Source: Streptomyces sp. NRRL S-340 (GTDB lineage: Bacteria > Actinomycetota > Actinomycetes > Streptomycetales > Streptomycetaceae). From it: a stretch of DNA of 64,000 nucleotides. Below are positions 51,657 through 60,599 of the stretch, piece after piece. The stretch covers positions 67,450-131,449 of the forward strand of contig NZ_JOIY01000034.1 of NCBI RefSeq assembly GCF_000720185.1. The letters run 5' to 3'. Under the pieces are notes generated by a model. That model was not told the origin of the DNA. It saw nothing but the letters and a program-made list of their open reading frames with translations, and made no database searches. Within the stretch, counting starts at the first letter, position 1, and each line of letters opens with the position of its first letter. The position numbers and the translations under genes are program-made.

Positions 51657-52871
51657 TCACCAGGTGACCGGCAGTTCGTGGACGCCGTAGATGAGCATGT
51701 CGTGTTTGAACGCGACGGCGTCGTGGGGCACCGCGACGCGCAGGTTCGGGAACCGGCGCAGCAGTGCGGGGTAGGCGAGTTGCAGTTCGGTGCGGGCCAG
51801 GTTCTGACCGAGGCACTGGTGGACGCCGTGTCCGAAGGCGAGGTGCCTGCGGACGTCGGCGCGGGCGGGGTCGAAGCGGTCGGGGTCGGTGAAGACGGCC
51901 GCGTCACGGTTGCCGGCGGCGTTGGCCAGGATCACTCCCTCACCGGCACGGACCAGCCGGCCGCCGACCTCCACGTCCTCGGTGGCGACGCGGGCCAGTC
52001 CGCTGTGCGTGATGGTGAGGTACCGCAGCAGTTCCTCGACGGCGGACGCCACCCGGGCGGCGTCGCGGCTGTCACGGACGAGGGCGAGCCGGGCGGGGTC
52101 GCCGAGGAGCACGAGGGTGCCGAGCGCCGTCATGTTGGCGGTCGTCTCGTGCCCGGCGACCAGCAGGGACACGGCGATCTCCACGAGGAGGGCGGAGCCG
52201 AGTTCGCCGCCGCGCACTCGTTCCACCACCAGGGAGCTCAGCAGGTCGTCTCCGGGCGACCGCTCCTTGGCGGCGATCAACTCGCGCAGGTAGGAGGCGA
52301 GTTCGGCGCGGGCTGCGGTGAACTCGTCGACGGTGCTGTCCCGGGCGATCATCGCGCGGGCCGCGTCCTGGAACAGCGGCTGGTCCTCGCGGGGCACCCC
52401 GAGCAGTTCCCCGATGACCAGGGAGGGCATCGGCAGCGCGAAGTCCTCGACCAGGTCGGCCGGAGGGCCCGCGGCCTCCATGCGGTCCAGCAGACCGTCG
52501 ATGATCTCCTGGATCCGGGGGGCCAGCGCGGCCACCCGCCGGACGGTGAAGTGCCCGGCCAGCATCCGTCGCTGACGCGCGTGCTCGGGGTCGTCCTGGG
52601 TGACGAACGCCTGGATCTCCGCGGCTCCCTGCGCCTTGAAACCCGCGCTCGGCGAGGGGAAGCCGGGCCGGGAGGGGTCGGCGCTGAAGCGGGGGTCGGC
52701 TAACACCGCGCGCTGGTCGTCGTGGCGGGTGACCAGCCACGGGGTGCTCCCGTCCCAGATGCGCACCCGCGCGGGGGCCTCACGCTGTCGCAGTTCCGTG
52801 TACAGCGCGGGCGGGTCGAAGGGGCAGCCGGCCGTACGGTCGGCCGGAAAGGCGGGGGGTGACGAACTCAT
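51657..52871 (-). CDS. Cytochrome P450 (CYP105-like)
   Basis: 404 residues, soluble bacterial P450. I-helix LLVAGHETTANMTALGT (acid-alcohol pair is E-T), K-helix EELLRYL (ExxR), heme loop LAFGHGVHQCLGQNLARTEL with the thiolate Cys (~352). N-terminal CPFDPPALYTELRQREAPAR and WLVTRHDDQRAVLADPRFSA are typical of actinobacterial CYP105/107 enzymes. No ferredoxin or reductase gene is adjacent. ATG 52871 follows AGAAGGAAC. Cotranscribed with the esterase; a direct repeat upstream may be an operator. Substrate unknown. Confidence 0.92.
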   Translation of the reverse strand: MSSSPPAFPADRTAGCPFDPPALYTELRQREAPARVRIWDGSTPWLVTRHDDQRAVLADPRFSADPSRPGFPSPSAGFKAQGAAEIQAFVTQDDPEHARQRRMLAGHFTVRRVAALAPRIQEIIDGLLDRMEAAGPPADLVEDFALPMPSLVIGELLGVPREDQPLFQDAARAMIARDSTVDEFTAARAELASYLRELIAAKERSPGDDLLSSLVVERVRGGELGSALLVEIAVSLLVAGHETTANMTALGTLVLLGDPARLALVRDSRDAARVASAVEELLRYLTITHSGLARVATEDVEVGGRLVRAGEGVILANAAGNRDAAVFTDPDRFDPARADVRRHLAFGHGVHQCLGQNLARTELQLAYPALLRRFPNLRVAVPHDAVAFKHDMLIYGVHELPVTW

Positions 52872-52912
52872 GTGGATGTTCCTTCTGCTGTGGAAGTACG
52901 CGGACACCTGAC

Positions 52913-52936
52913 ACAAACATGTGCCATACAAACATG
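52913..52936 (-). promoter_or_regulatory. Direct repeat of ACAAACATG upstream of P450
   Basis: ACAAACATG occurs at 52913-52921 and 52928-52936 (15-bp step) in an AT-rich patch 42-65 bp upstream of the P450 ATG. Each copy overlaps ACATGT- or CATG-type dyads. Probable regulator site over the P450 promoter. Confidence 0.5.
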
Positions 52937-53076
52937 CTTCAGGAGAAACCTTAAGCGCGCGGGTCCCGCCCGGCGGGCCGGAGCGTCCGGGCACCCTTGC
53001 ACCGCCCACCACCCTGTGCCAGCTTGATGGTGCATCAACTCACCTGCCTTGCTCGTCAGTTGGGAGGACTCCCGCC

Positions 53077-53838
53077 ATGCGCCGACGGTGCGTCCCGCTC
53101 CTGTCCCTGCTCGGTGTGCTGACCCTGGTCTCCCTGGTGTTCCCCGCGCACGCCGACGCCGCCGTCCTCACGCTGCTGCCGCAGAACGCCGACGGTCTCG
53201 AACAGACCTTCTCGCCCGCCTACGACTACGACGGCGACGGCTGCTACGCCACCGCCGCCATCGGTGCCGACGGCACCCTCAACCCGGGGCTGCGGCTGGG
53301 CGGTGACGTCAACGGCCACTGCCACGACTACGCCCAGCTGGCCAACGCCAACACCTACTCGCGGGAGAAGTGCGACCAGGGCTGGTGCGCGGTCATGTAC
53401 GCCAGTTACTTCGAGAAGGACCAGGCCACCCTCGGCCCGGCCGCGATCGGGCACACGCACGACTGGGAGCACGTCGTGGTCTGGATCAACGACAACCAGG
53501 TCAAGTACGTCTCCGTGTCCCAGCACTCCGGTTACCAGGTGGCGTCCGCCTCGTCGGTGCGGTTCGACGGCACCCACCCCAAGATCGTCTACCACAAGGA
53601 CGGCGTCTCCACGCACTGCTTCCGGTTCGCCGGGAGCAACGACGAACCCCCGGAGAACGTCACGGGCGGCTGGTTCTACCCGCGGCTGGTCGGATGGAAC
53701 GGCTACCCCGCGGGCTTCCGCGACAAGCTGATGGGCGCGGACTTCGGCGCGGCCACCATCAAGATCAGGGACGGCGACTTCGCGTACGCCCTCGCCCACT
53801 CCATGCCCGCGGGCATCCCGTTCGACCCGAACGCCTGA
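53077..53838 (+). CDS. Secreted necrosis-inducing protein (NPP1/NLP family)
   Basis: 253 residues. Signal peptide about 1-33 (MRRRCVPLLSLLGVLTLVSL, ending AHADA). The NLP heptapeptide is present as GHTHDWEHVVVW (canonical GHRHDWE), with conserved metal-binding His/Asp/Glu, preceded by CAVMYASYFEKDQ and a Cys pair (GHCHDYAQ and EKCDQGWC). NLPs from fungi, oomycetes and some bacteria permeabilise plant plasma membranes after binding sphingolipids; streptomycete members are known, but their role is unclear. ATG 53077 follows GGGAGGA. Single-gene unit. Confidence 0.9.
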   Translation: MRRRCVPLLSLLGVLTLVSLVFPAHADAAVLTLLPQNADGLEQTFSPAYDYDGDGCYATAAIGADGTLNPGLRLGGDVNGHCHDYAQLANANTYSREKCDQGWCAVMYASYFEKDQATLGPAAIGHTHDWEHVVVWINDNQVKYVSVSQHSGYQVASASSVRFDGTHPKIVYHKDGVSTHCFRFAGSNDEPPENVTGGWFYPRLVGWNGYPAGFRDKLMGADFGAATIKIRDGDFAYALAHSMPAGIPFDPNA

Positions 53839-54010
53839 CAGCCCCGCCGGGGCACGTCCGCGCCCCCGCTCCCACGCTTGCCTCCTCCGCCGCCCGGTGA
53901 CCGCCCTCGCCGCGCGGCGGAGGCGGTCGTTAGGGTGTCCCAGGCGGTTGGCAAAGAAATGGTCAAGCCGCATGGAACCAGCGAGGGAGACAAGCGTGGG
54001 AGCTGCACGC

Positions 54011-54481
54011 ATGAGCAACACACCGCTGCCGGGCATCGGCACGCGCTACGACCTGACGACCCGCGAGCAACGCCGCCTGTCGGTGGTGGCCCACCGGGAC
54101 GGCACCCGGACGCTCAGCGCCTACCGGGAGGACGACGCCGACGCGTGCGCGCTGTCGGTGCGGCTGACACCGGGCGAGTCGGAGAGCCTCATCGACGCGC
54201 TGATGCCGGCGCACCACAGTCCGAACCTGCTGTCGACCACCGAACTGGGGCTGGTGGCCGAGCGGATCACACTGTCCGCCACCTCGTACTGGAACGGCAG
54301 GGTGCTGGGCGACACGCAGATGCGGACCCGGACCGGCGTGTCCATCGTGGCCGTGCTGCGCCGGGCGGAGGCGGTGCCCTCCCCCGGCCCCGACTTCCGG
54401 CTCGCCGGCGGTGACGTGCTGATCGTCATCGGCACCCTGGAAGGCGTGGACGCTGCCGCCGGAATACTCGGGCGGGAGTGA
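54011..54481 (+). CDS. RCK_C (TrkA-C) regulatory subunit of cation/proton antiporter
   Basis: 156 residues. N-terminal unit GIGTRYDLTTREQRRLSVVA; C-terminal RCK_C fold VLGDTQMRTRTGVSIVAVLR and FRLAGGDVLIVIGTLEGVDA. Matches the KhtT/CpeA-like group, in which RCK_C binds c-di-AMP or a cation to gate a CPA2 antiporter. The antiporter gene starts four bases after its stop. GTG 53996 is an alternative start (five residues longer) behind GGGAGA. Confidence 0.85.
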   Translation: MSNTPLPGIGTRYDLTTREQRRLSVVAHRDGTRTLSAYREDDADACALSVRLTPGESESLIDALMPAHHSPNLLSTTELGLVAERITLSATSYWNGRVLGDTQMRTRTGVSIVAVLRRAEAVPSPGPDFRLAGGDVLIVIGTLEGVDAAAGILGRE

Positions 54482-54485
54482 CCGC

Positions 54486-55751
54486 ATGCACTCGACCGCT
54501 GTCTTCCTCATCGAGTTCGGCGCGATCCTCCTCGGACTCGGACTGCTCGGCCGGTTCGCCGGGCGGCTGCGCTTCTCACCGATCCCGCTGTACCTGCTGG
54601 CCGGGCTGGCCTTCGGGGAGGGCGGGCTGCTGCCGCTCGGGGCCAGTGAGGAGTTCGTCGCGATCGGCGCCGAGATCGGCGTCATCCTGCTGCTGCTCAT
54701 GCTCGGTCTGGAGTACACGGCCAGCGACCTGGTCTCCAACCTGAAGACCCAGTACCCGGCCGGTCTCGTCGACGCCGCTCTCAACGCGCTGCCCGGCGCT
54801 CTCATGGCGCTGCTGCTGGGCTGGGGGCCCGTGGCGGCCGTGGTGCTCGCCGGTGTCACCTGGGTCAGTTCCTCCGGCGTCATCGCCAAGGTGCTGGGCG
54901 ACCTGGGCCGGCTCGGCAACCGCGAGACACCCGTGGTGCTGAGCATCCTCGTCCTCGAGGACCTGTCCATGGCCGTGTACCTGCCGATCGTGACGGCGCT
55001 GCTCGCGGGCAGCGGTCTGGCGGCGGGCAGTGTCACCCTGGCCATCGCCCTCGGTGTCGCCGGGCTGGTGCTGCTGCTCGCGGTGCGCTTCGGCCGGCAC
55101 ATCTCCCGGTTCGTCTCCAGTGACGACCCGGAGAAGCTGCTGCTGGTCGTACTGGGCCTGACGCTGCTGGTCGCCGGTGTCGCCCAGCAGCTTCAGGTCT
55201 CCGCCGCCGTGGGGGCGTTCCTGGTCGGCATCGCCCTGTCGGGTGAGGTCGCCGAGGGCGCGCACCATCTGCTCGCACCCCTGCGCGACCTGTTCGCCGC
55301 GGTGTTCTTCGTCTTCTTCGGCCTGCACACCGACCCCGCGGACATCCCGCCGGTCCTCCTGCCCGCCCTCGCGCTGGCGGCCGTGACCACCCTGACGAAG
55401 ATCGCCACCGGTTACTGGGCGGCCAGGCGGGCGGGTGTCTCGGTGAAGGGCCGCTGGCGGGCGGGCGGCACGCTGGTGGCGCGCGGTGAGTTCTCCATCG
55501 TCATCGCCGGGCTCGCCGTCACCGCGGGGACCGAGGCCTCGCTCGGCCCCCTGGCCACCGCGTATGTGCTGATCCTCGTCATCATGGGTCCGCTGACCGC
55601 CCGTTGGACCGAGCCGCTGGCGCTGCGCCTGGTCCGCGCGCGGGGCCCGGAGGCGCCCGCGGAACCCACACGTCAGGACACCGCGAAGGCCTCCGTCCCG
55701 GCGCCGCGCGGTGCGGTGGAACACCGGCAGGACACCGCCGGTCCGTCCTGA
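54486..55751 (+). CDS. Cation/proton antiporter, CPA2 (Kef/KhtU-like)
   Basis: 421 residues with about 12 TM helices. Helical sequence includes IPLYLLAGLAFGEGGLLPLG, IGVILLLLMLGLEYTASDLV and VTWVSSSGVIAKVLGDLGRL; VLEDLSMAVYLPIV holds the ED-containing ion site of Kef-type antiporters. The C-terminal ~35 residues are hydrophilic and lack a Rossmann RCK_N domain, consistent with regulation by the separate RCK_C protein upstream. Exchanges K+ (or Na+) for protons across the cytoplasmic membrane. Confidence 0.9.
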   Translation: MHSTAVFLIEFGAILLGLGLLGRFAGRLRFSPIPLYLLAGLAFGEGGLLPLGASEEFVAIGAEIGVILLLLMLGLEYTASDLVSNLKTQYPAGLVDAALNALPGALMALLLGWGPVAAVVLAGVTWVSSSGVIAKVLGDLGRLGNRETPVVLSILVLEDLSMAVYLPIVTALLAGSGLAAGSVTLAIALGVAGLVLLLAVRFGRHISRFVSSDDPEKLLLVVLGLTLLVAGVAQQLQVSAAVGAFLVGIALSGEVAEGAHHLLAPLRDLFAAVFFVFFGLHTDPADIPPVLLPALALAAVTTLTKIATGYWAARRAGVSVKGRWRAGGTLVARGEFSIVIAGLAVTAGTEASLGPLATAYVLILVIMGPLTARWTEPLALRLVRARGPEAPAEPTRQDTAKASVPAPRGAVEHRQDTAGPS

Positions 55752-55950
55752 TCCCGGGGCGCCGGAAGGCATGTTCACCACCGCACGGGGAACGGTCGGG
55801 ACACCTCCCTCGGGGGGCGTCACGTCAACTGTGAAAGGCCACTGCTCGCACCATCCACTACGCTGCCACCAGCCACATGGCCCATAATCCACAATTCGAC
55901 GCCAAGTGGCGTCCCAGCCGACCGGGGCAACACGAGAAGAGGCCAACACC

Positions 55951-57009
55951 ATGCCTGAACCCACCGCTTCGCGCGATCTGGCATCGCAGTACACCGCCCA
56001 GGTGACCGGTGACCTGGAGCGAAACCTCAAGGAGCAGGAGCGCGTCAGCGGCGAGATCGCCTCGCTGCAGGAGCAGTTGGCGGTCCTGCGGCGCGACCAC
56101 GACGTGCTGGTCAACATGCGGCAGGCACTCGCCCAGAACGGCGCGTCCGCGGCTCAGCCGGCACCGGTCGCGGCGCCGGCCGCGAACACCGCGAGCGCGG
56201 GCACGAACACCGGCACGGTGCCCGCGCCCCGCCGCAAGAGCACCGCCAAGTCCGCCGCGGCCAAGCCGGCCTCGGCCAAGACCGGTGCCGCCGCCAGGAC
56301 GGCCACCCCGAAGGCGGCCACCGCCAAGACGGCCACCGCCAAGGCCGCTACGGCAGCCAAGTCCGGCGCCGCCAAGACGGGCGCCGCCAAGTCCGGCGCG
56401 GCCAAGACGGGTACGGCCAAGTCCGCCGCCAAGCCGGCGGCGGGCAAGCCCGCGGCCGGCAAGAAGGCCACCGCCGACACCGTCGCCGCGAGCAAGAAGC
56501 CGGCGACGGCCGAGAAGACCGCGGCGGCCGCCAAGTCCACGGCGGCCGAGAAGACCGCGACAGCCGCCAAGTCGGCGACGGTCACCAAGTCCGCGGCGGC
56601 CGAGAAGTCCGCCGCGGCGAAGCCGGCCGCGGCCAAGACCACCGCGGGCAAGGCCACCACCGCGGGCAAGCCGGCGGCCGCGAAGTCCACGGCCGCCAAG
56701 TCCGCCGGTGCCAAGTCCGCCGCCGGTCAGCCCACGCTGGTCGAACTGGTCCGCCGTCACCTCGGCGAGCAGAAGGAGCCGCGTTCGGCGGCGGAGGTCG
56801 CCACCGCCCTCGGTCAGGCCCACCCCGACCGTGGCATCAAGACCACCGTCGTGCGCACCACCCTGGAAGGGCTGGTGGCCAAGAACCACGCCCACCGCAG
56901 CAAGCAGGGCACGTCGGTCTTCTACACGGCCAACGACGCCGCCGAGCAGGCCCCGGCCGTCAAGGCCCAGACCCAGGCCCAGGCCCAGCCGGAACCGGCC
57001 AAGGCCTGA
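55951..57009 (+). CDS. Histone H1-like Lys/Ala-rich DNA-binding protein
   Basis: 352 residues in three parts. Residues 1-55 form a coiled coil (LERNLKEQERVSGEIASLQE, QLAVLRRDHDVLVNMRQAL). Residues ~85-265 are low-complexity Lys/Ala/Thr repeats (AAKSGAAKTGAAKSGAAKTG), like histone H1 and mycobacterial HupB tails. Residues ~270-335 form a winged-helix-like domain (TLVELVRRHLGEQKEPRSAA, EVATALGQAHPDRGIKTTVV, RTTLEGLVAKNHAHRSKQGT). Probably a nucleoid-associated or regulatory protein that binds DNA through both the tail and the winged helix. ATG 55951 is behind AAGAGG; a small hairpin (55898-55913) lies in its leader. Confidence 0.75.
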   Translation: MPEPTASRDLASQYTAQVTGDLERNLKEQERVSGEIASLQEQLAVLRRDHDVLVNMRQALAQNGASAAQPAPVAAPAANTASAGTNTGTVPAPRRKSTAKSAAAKPASAKTGAAARTATPKAATAKTATAKAATAAKSGAAKTGAAKSGAAKTGTAKSAAKPAAGKPAAGKKATADTVAASKKPATAEKTAAAAKSTAAEKTATAAKSATVTKSAAAEKSAAAKPAAAKTTAGKATTAGKPAAAKSTAAKSAGAKSAAGQPTLVELVRRHLGEQKEPRSAAEVATALGQAHPDRGIKTTVVRTTLEGLVAKNHAHRSKQGTSVFYTANDAAEQAPAVKAQTQAQAQPEPAKA

Positions 57010-57022
57010 GTCCCGGACGCCC

Positions 57023-57057
57023 CGGTGGGCCCGGACACGATGTCACCGGGCCCGCCG
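57023..57057 (+). terminator. Hairpin terminator after the histone-like gene
   Basis: Arms 57023-57034 and 57046-57057 pair over 12 bp with one mismatch, 14 bp after the stop codon. Confidence 0.6.
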
Positions 57058-57189
57058 GGCCGGCCGGCCGACCATGAACTCCGGCCGGTGCATGGGCAGT
57101 TGGGCCGGGCGCGGGACATACCGGTACCGGGGTGGCTGGTGCGCAGGTGAGAGGGCACAGGCACCTCATGACAGATCCGGAAGGTCCTG

Positions 57190-57208
57190 TAAGGTGAGCC
57201 TATCCTTA
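57190..57208 (+). promoter_or_regulatory. Iron box (DmdR1/IdeR-type operator)
   Basis: TAAGGTGAGCCTATCCTTA matches the DtxR/IdeR consensus TWAGGTWAGSCTWACCTWA at 17 of 19 positions. It is centred ~42 bp upstream of the binding-protein start. Iron-dependent repression of the siderophore import operon is expected. Confidence 0.8.
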
Positions 57209-57240
57209 CTTACTGCTCACCCGTCCTCATCGGAGTGCAC

Positions 57241-58290
57241 ATGTCCCTTCGCCGCCGCGCCCCCGTCGCCGTCGCCCTCGCTGTCGTCGCCGCACTGTCG
57301 GTCTCCGCGTGCGGCAGCGGCTCCTCCGGCGGGGAGAACTCCTCCTCCAGTTCCTCGAGCACCGGGGGCGGCGGATCGAAGTCGGTGGCCAAGGGCGGCA
57401 AGGACTTCGGCAGTGCGGCCGAGAAGACCGCCGCGCTGGGCACGGACGCCAAGCCCGGCCAGTGGCCGCGCACCATCAAGCACGCGATGGGCACCACCGA
57501 ACTCGCGAAGCGCCCCGAGCGGGTGGTCGTCCTGGACGTCGGCGAGCTGGACAACGTGGTCTCCCTCGGCGTCGAGCCGGTCGGCGTGGCGTACACCGAA
57601 GGGTCCCCGCACCTGCCCTCGTACCTGAAGGGTGCGGGCTCGCCGAAGAGCGTCGGAACCATCAACAGCCTCAACCTGGAGGCCATCGCGGCGCTCAAGC
57701 CGGACCTCATCCTGGGCAGCCGGCTGCGCGCCGCCGACTCCTACGACGAGCTGTCGAAGATCGCGCCCACCGTCTTCTCCATCCGGCCCGGCTTCACCTG
57801 GAAGCAGAACTACCTCCTGAACGCCGCGGCCCTGGACCGCACCGCCCAGGCCAAGGCCGCGCTGGCCGCCTACGAGAAGCGGGCCAAGGCCCTGGGTGAC
57901 AAACTCGGCGCCGACAAGCCGACCGTGTCGATGGTGCGTTACATGCCCAACGGTGTGATCCGGCTGTACGGCAACGACTCGTTCATCGGCACGATCCTGA
58001 AGGACGTCGGCGTTCCGCGTCCGAAGAACCAGGACATCGCCGACCTCGCCGCCGAGATCAGCGCCGAGAACATCGACAAGGCCGACGCCGACTACATCTT
58101 CAGCGGGGTCTACGGCAACCCGGACGCCACGTCCCGCGGCAAGGCCCGGGGCAACCCGCTGTGGAAGAACCTCAAGGCGGTCAAGGCGGGCCACGCCTAC
58201 GACGTGCCGGACGAGACGTGGTACCTCGGACTGGGTGTCACGGCCGCCGACTCGGTCCTGGACGACCTCCAGAAGTACCTGACGGCCTGA
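57241..58290 (+). CDS. Iron-siderophore ABC transporter substrate-binding lipoprotein
   Basis: 349 residues. Lipoprotein signal MSLRRRAPVAVALAVVAALS ends in VSAC-G; a Ser/Gly linker follows. The mature domain is a type III (FhuD/FecB) periplasmic-binding fold: RPERVVVLDVGELDNVVSLG, LNLEAIAALKPDLILGSRLR, SMVRYMPNGVIRLYGNDSFI. ATG 57241 follows CGGAG; GTG 57235 is an alternative. Preceded by an iron box and followed by two FecCD permease genes. It captures a ferric siderophore at the cell surface; which one cannot be told. Confidence 0.92.
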   Translation: MSLRRRAPVAVALAVVAALSVSACGSGSSGGENSSSSSSSTGGGGSKSVAKGGKDFGSAAEKTAALGTDAKPGQWPRTIKHAMGTTELAKRPERVVVLDVGELDNVVSLGVEPVGVAYTEGSPHLPSYLKGAGSPKSVGTINSLNLEAIAALKPDLILGSRLRAADSYDELSKIAPTVFSIRPGFTWKQNYLLNAAALDRTAQAKAALAAYEKRAKALGDKLGADKPTVSMVRYMPNGVIRLYGNDSFIGTILKDVGVPRPKNQDIADLAAEISAENIDKADADYIFSGVYGNPDATSRGKARGNPLWKNLKAVKAGHAYDVPDETWYLGLGVTAADSVLDDLQKYLTA

Positions 58291-58442
58291 GCCGGACGAC
58301 GGCGCGGACCGCCACGAGCTGAGATCACCACAAGCTGAGACCACCACCGGCTCAGCCACCGGCGGCGTGACCGCCGGGGAAGAGACCGTCGACGAGAGAC
58401 CGCCGGTGAAAGAACGCTGACGAGGGAGAGTGAGCGCGGCCC

Positions 58443-59447
58443 ATGTCGCCCCCCAACCGCCGCCGAGCGGCCTGGCTGCTGGCCGGGACGGTCATGCTGC
58501 TGGGCGCCGTCCTGCTGAGCCTCGCGGTCGGCAGCCGGCAGATCGCCCCCGCGACGGTGCTCCAGGCCCTGCTGCACGGCGGCACCGGCGACGACGCGCA
58601 GGTGGTCCGGGCGCTGCGGGTGCCCCGCACGGTCCTCGGCGTCCTGGTGGGCGTCGCGCTCGCCCTCGCCGGGACGGTGATGCAGGGCGTCACCCGCAAT
58701 CCGATCGCCGAACCCGGTGTCCTCGGCGTCAGCCAGGGCGCCGCGGCCGGGGTGGTGTGCGCGATCGCCTTCTTCGGCGTGCACACCACGGGCGGCTACG
58801 TCTGGTTCGCGTTCGCGGGCGCGGTGGTGGCGGCCGTGGCCGTCTACGCCGTCGCCAGCGGCGGCCGGGGCGGGGCGAGTCCCGTCAAACTGGCGCTCGC
58901 GGGCGCCGCGATGAACGCCTTCCTCGCCTCCGTGGTCTCCGCCGTCGCCACCACCCGGGCCCATGTCATGGACGAGTTCCGTTTCTGGCAGGTCGGTTCA
59001 CTCGACGGGCGCGGCGGCGAGGTCGTCTCCGAGGTCTGGCCCTTCCTGCTGGCCGGTGCGGTGCTGGTGGCCGTGCTCGCCCGCGGTCTGGACGCCCTGG
59101 CCCTCGGCGACGAGGCGGCCCGCGCGCTCGGCCACCACGTGGTCCGGGTGCGCGCCCTGGGCGCGCTGGCGGCCACCGTGCTGACCGGCGCCGCGGTGGC
59201 GGCGGTCGGCCCGATCGCCTTCACCGGCCTCGCCGTCCCGCACCTGGCCCGCGCCCTGGTCGGCAGCTCGCACCGCTGGGTGCTGCCGCTGTCGGCCCTG
59301 CTCGGGCCGGTGATGCTGCTCTGCTCCGACGTGCTGGGCCGTGTCGTCTTCCCCCCTTCGGAGGTCCCGGTGGCCGTCATGACCGCGGTGATCGGCGTGC
59401 CGTTCCTCATCGCCCTCGTCCGACGCCGTTCGGCGGTGGCCGCGTGA
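58443..59447 (+). CDS. FecCD family siderophore ABC permease 1
   Basis: 334 residues with about 9-10 TM helices. FecCD landmarks: LRVPRTVLGVLVGVALALAG, VMQGVTRNPIAEPGVLGVSQ, and the ATPase-coupling segment ALGHHVVRVRALGALAATVL, then AVGPIAFTGLAVPHLARALV. 152 bp after the binding protein; the spacer has no gene. Its stop overlaps the GTG of the second permease. Confidence 0.92.
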   Translation: MSPPNRRRAAWLLAGTVMLLGAVLLSLAVGSRQIAPATVLQALLHGGTGDDAQVVRALRVPRTVLGVLVGVALALAGTVMQGVTRNPIAEPGVLGVSQGAAAGVVCAIAFFGVHTTGGYVWFAFAGAVVAAVAVYAVASGGRGGASPVKLALAGAAMNAFLASVVSAVATTRAHVMDEFRFWQVGSLDGRGGEVVSEVWPFLLAGAVLVAVLARGLDALALGDEAARALGHHVVRVRALGALAATVLTGAAVAAVGPIAFTGLAVPHLARALVGSSHRWVLPLSALLGPVMLLCSDVLGRVVFPPSEVPVAVMTAVIGVPFLIALVRRRSAVAA

Positions 59448-60514
59448 ACCGCACCCGCCCGGCTTCCTTCGCCCCGGCCGGACACGCCGTGCTGCGCGCG
59501 CGGCGCGCCAGTGTCCTCGTGCACCGCCGGGCGGCCTTCGTCGCGGCCGGCCTCGCCGCCTTGCTGGCGTGCGCGGCGGTGGCGTACCTGTGCACGGGTG
59601 AGTCGTTCACCGCACCGCGCGAGGTGATCCGCGTCCTGCTCGGGCAGCCCAGTCCCGACGAACTCGTCGTCGGCACGCTGCGGCTGCCCCGCCTCGTCGT
59701 CGGTCTGCTCGCGGGCGCCGCGTTCGGCGTCGCGGGCGCGACGATCCAGACGGTCGCGCGCAATCCGCTGGCCAGCCCCGACGTCATCGGCGTCACCCAC
59801 GGGGCGGGACTGGCCACGGTGACCGCGATGAGCTTCGGCCTCGTCCGGTACGACGCGCTGCCCTACGTCTCCGTCGCGGGCGGCCTCGGCGCCGCGCTGC
59901 TGGTGTACGTCTTCGCGTGGCGGCGCGGGCTGCACGCCTCGCGCTTCGTGCTCATCGGCATCGGGGTGTCGGTGGCGCTCGGCTCGCTGACCCAGCTGGT
60001 CCTCACCAAGGGCGATGTGGTGGTGGCCCAGCAGGCGAAGGTCTGGCTGACGGGTTCGCTCAACAGCCGGGGCTACGACCAGGCCGCGCCGCTCGCCCTG
60101 GTCCTGCTCTGCTCCGTCCCGGCGGTGGTGTGGGCGGCCCGTGCCCAGCGCGGCGCGGCGCTGAGCGACGACACCGCCCGCGCGCTCGGCATCCGGCTGA
60201 ACGCGGTCCGGCTCGGGCTCACCGCGCTCGGCGTGGTCCTGACCTCCGTCGCGACCGGTGCCACCGGCCCCGTCGACTTCGTGGCCCTGCTCGCCCCGCA
60301 GATCGCCCGCAGGCTCACCCGGACCTCCCAGATCCCGCTGGTGTCCTCGGCGTTGACGGGCGCGCTCGTCGTCGTGGTCGCCGACCTGCTGGCCCGCCGC
60401 CTCTTCCACCCCGTGGAGCTTCCCGTCGGCGTCCTGACGGCCGCGGTCGGAGCCCCCTACCTGATGTGGCTGATCGCCCGCACCGGCAGGCGGTCCCAGG
60501 GCGCCGCGTCCTGA
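59444..60514 (+). CDS. FecCD family siderophore ABC permease 2
   Basis: 356 residues with a ~30-residue basic N-terminus. LRLPRLVVGLLAGAAFGVAG, TIQTVARNPLASPDVIGVTH, and ALGIRLNAVRLGLTALGVVL match FecCD. GTG start at 59444 (GTGA overlap). Forms a heterodimeric channel with permease 1. No ATP-binding subunit gene follows; a terminator and a convergent gene end the operon, so the ATPase must be encoded elsewhere or shared. Confidence 0.92.
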   Translation: MNRTRPASFAPAGHAVLRARRASVLVHRRAAFVAAGLAALLACAAVAYLCTGESFTAPREVIRVLLGQPSPDELVVGTLRLPRLVVGLLAGAAFGVAGATIQTVARNPLASPDVIGVTHGAGLATVTAMSFGLVRYDALPYVSVAGGLGAALLVYVFAWRRGLHASRFVLIGIGVSVALGSLTQLVLTKGDVVVAQQAKVWLTGSLNSRGYDQAAPLALVLLCSVPAVVWAARAQRGAALSDDTARALGIRLNAVRLGLTALGVVLTSVATGATGPVDFVALLAPQIARRLTRTSQIPLVSSALTGALVVVVADLLARRLFHPVELPVGVLTAAVGAPYLMWLIARTGRRSQGAAS

Positions 60515-60528
60515 TCCCTGGAAACGGC

Positions 60529-60560
60529 AGCGGGACCGGCCCCGAGGGTCCGGTCCCGCT
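60529..60560. terminator. Hairpin terminator after siderophore permease
   Basis: AGCGGGACCGG (60529-60539) pairs exactly with CCGGTCCCGCT (60550-60560), followed by TGCTGT. Positioned between convergent genes. Confidence 0.75.
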
Positions 60561-60599
60561 TGCTGTGCCGTGCCCTCGCCGGAGGGCGTGTCCGTTCGT

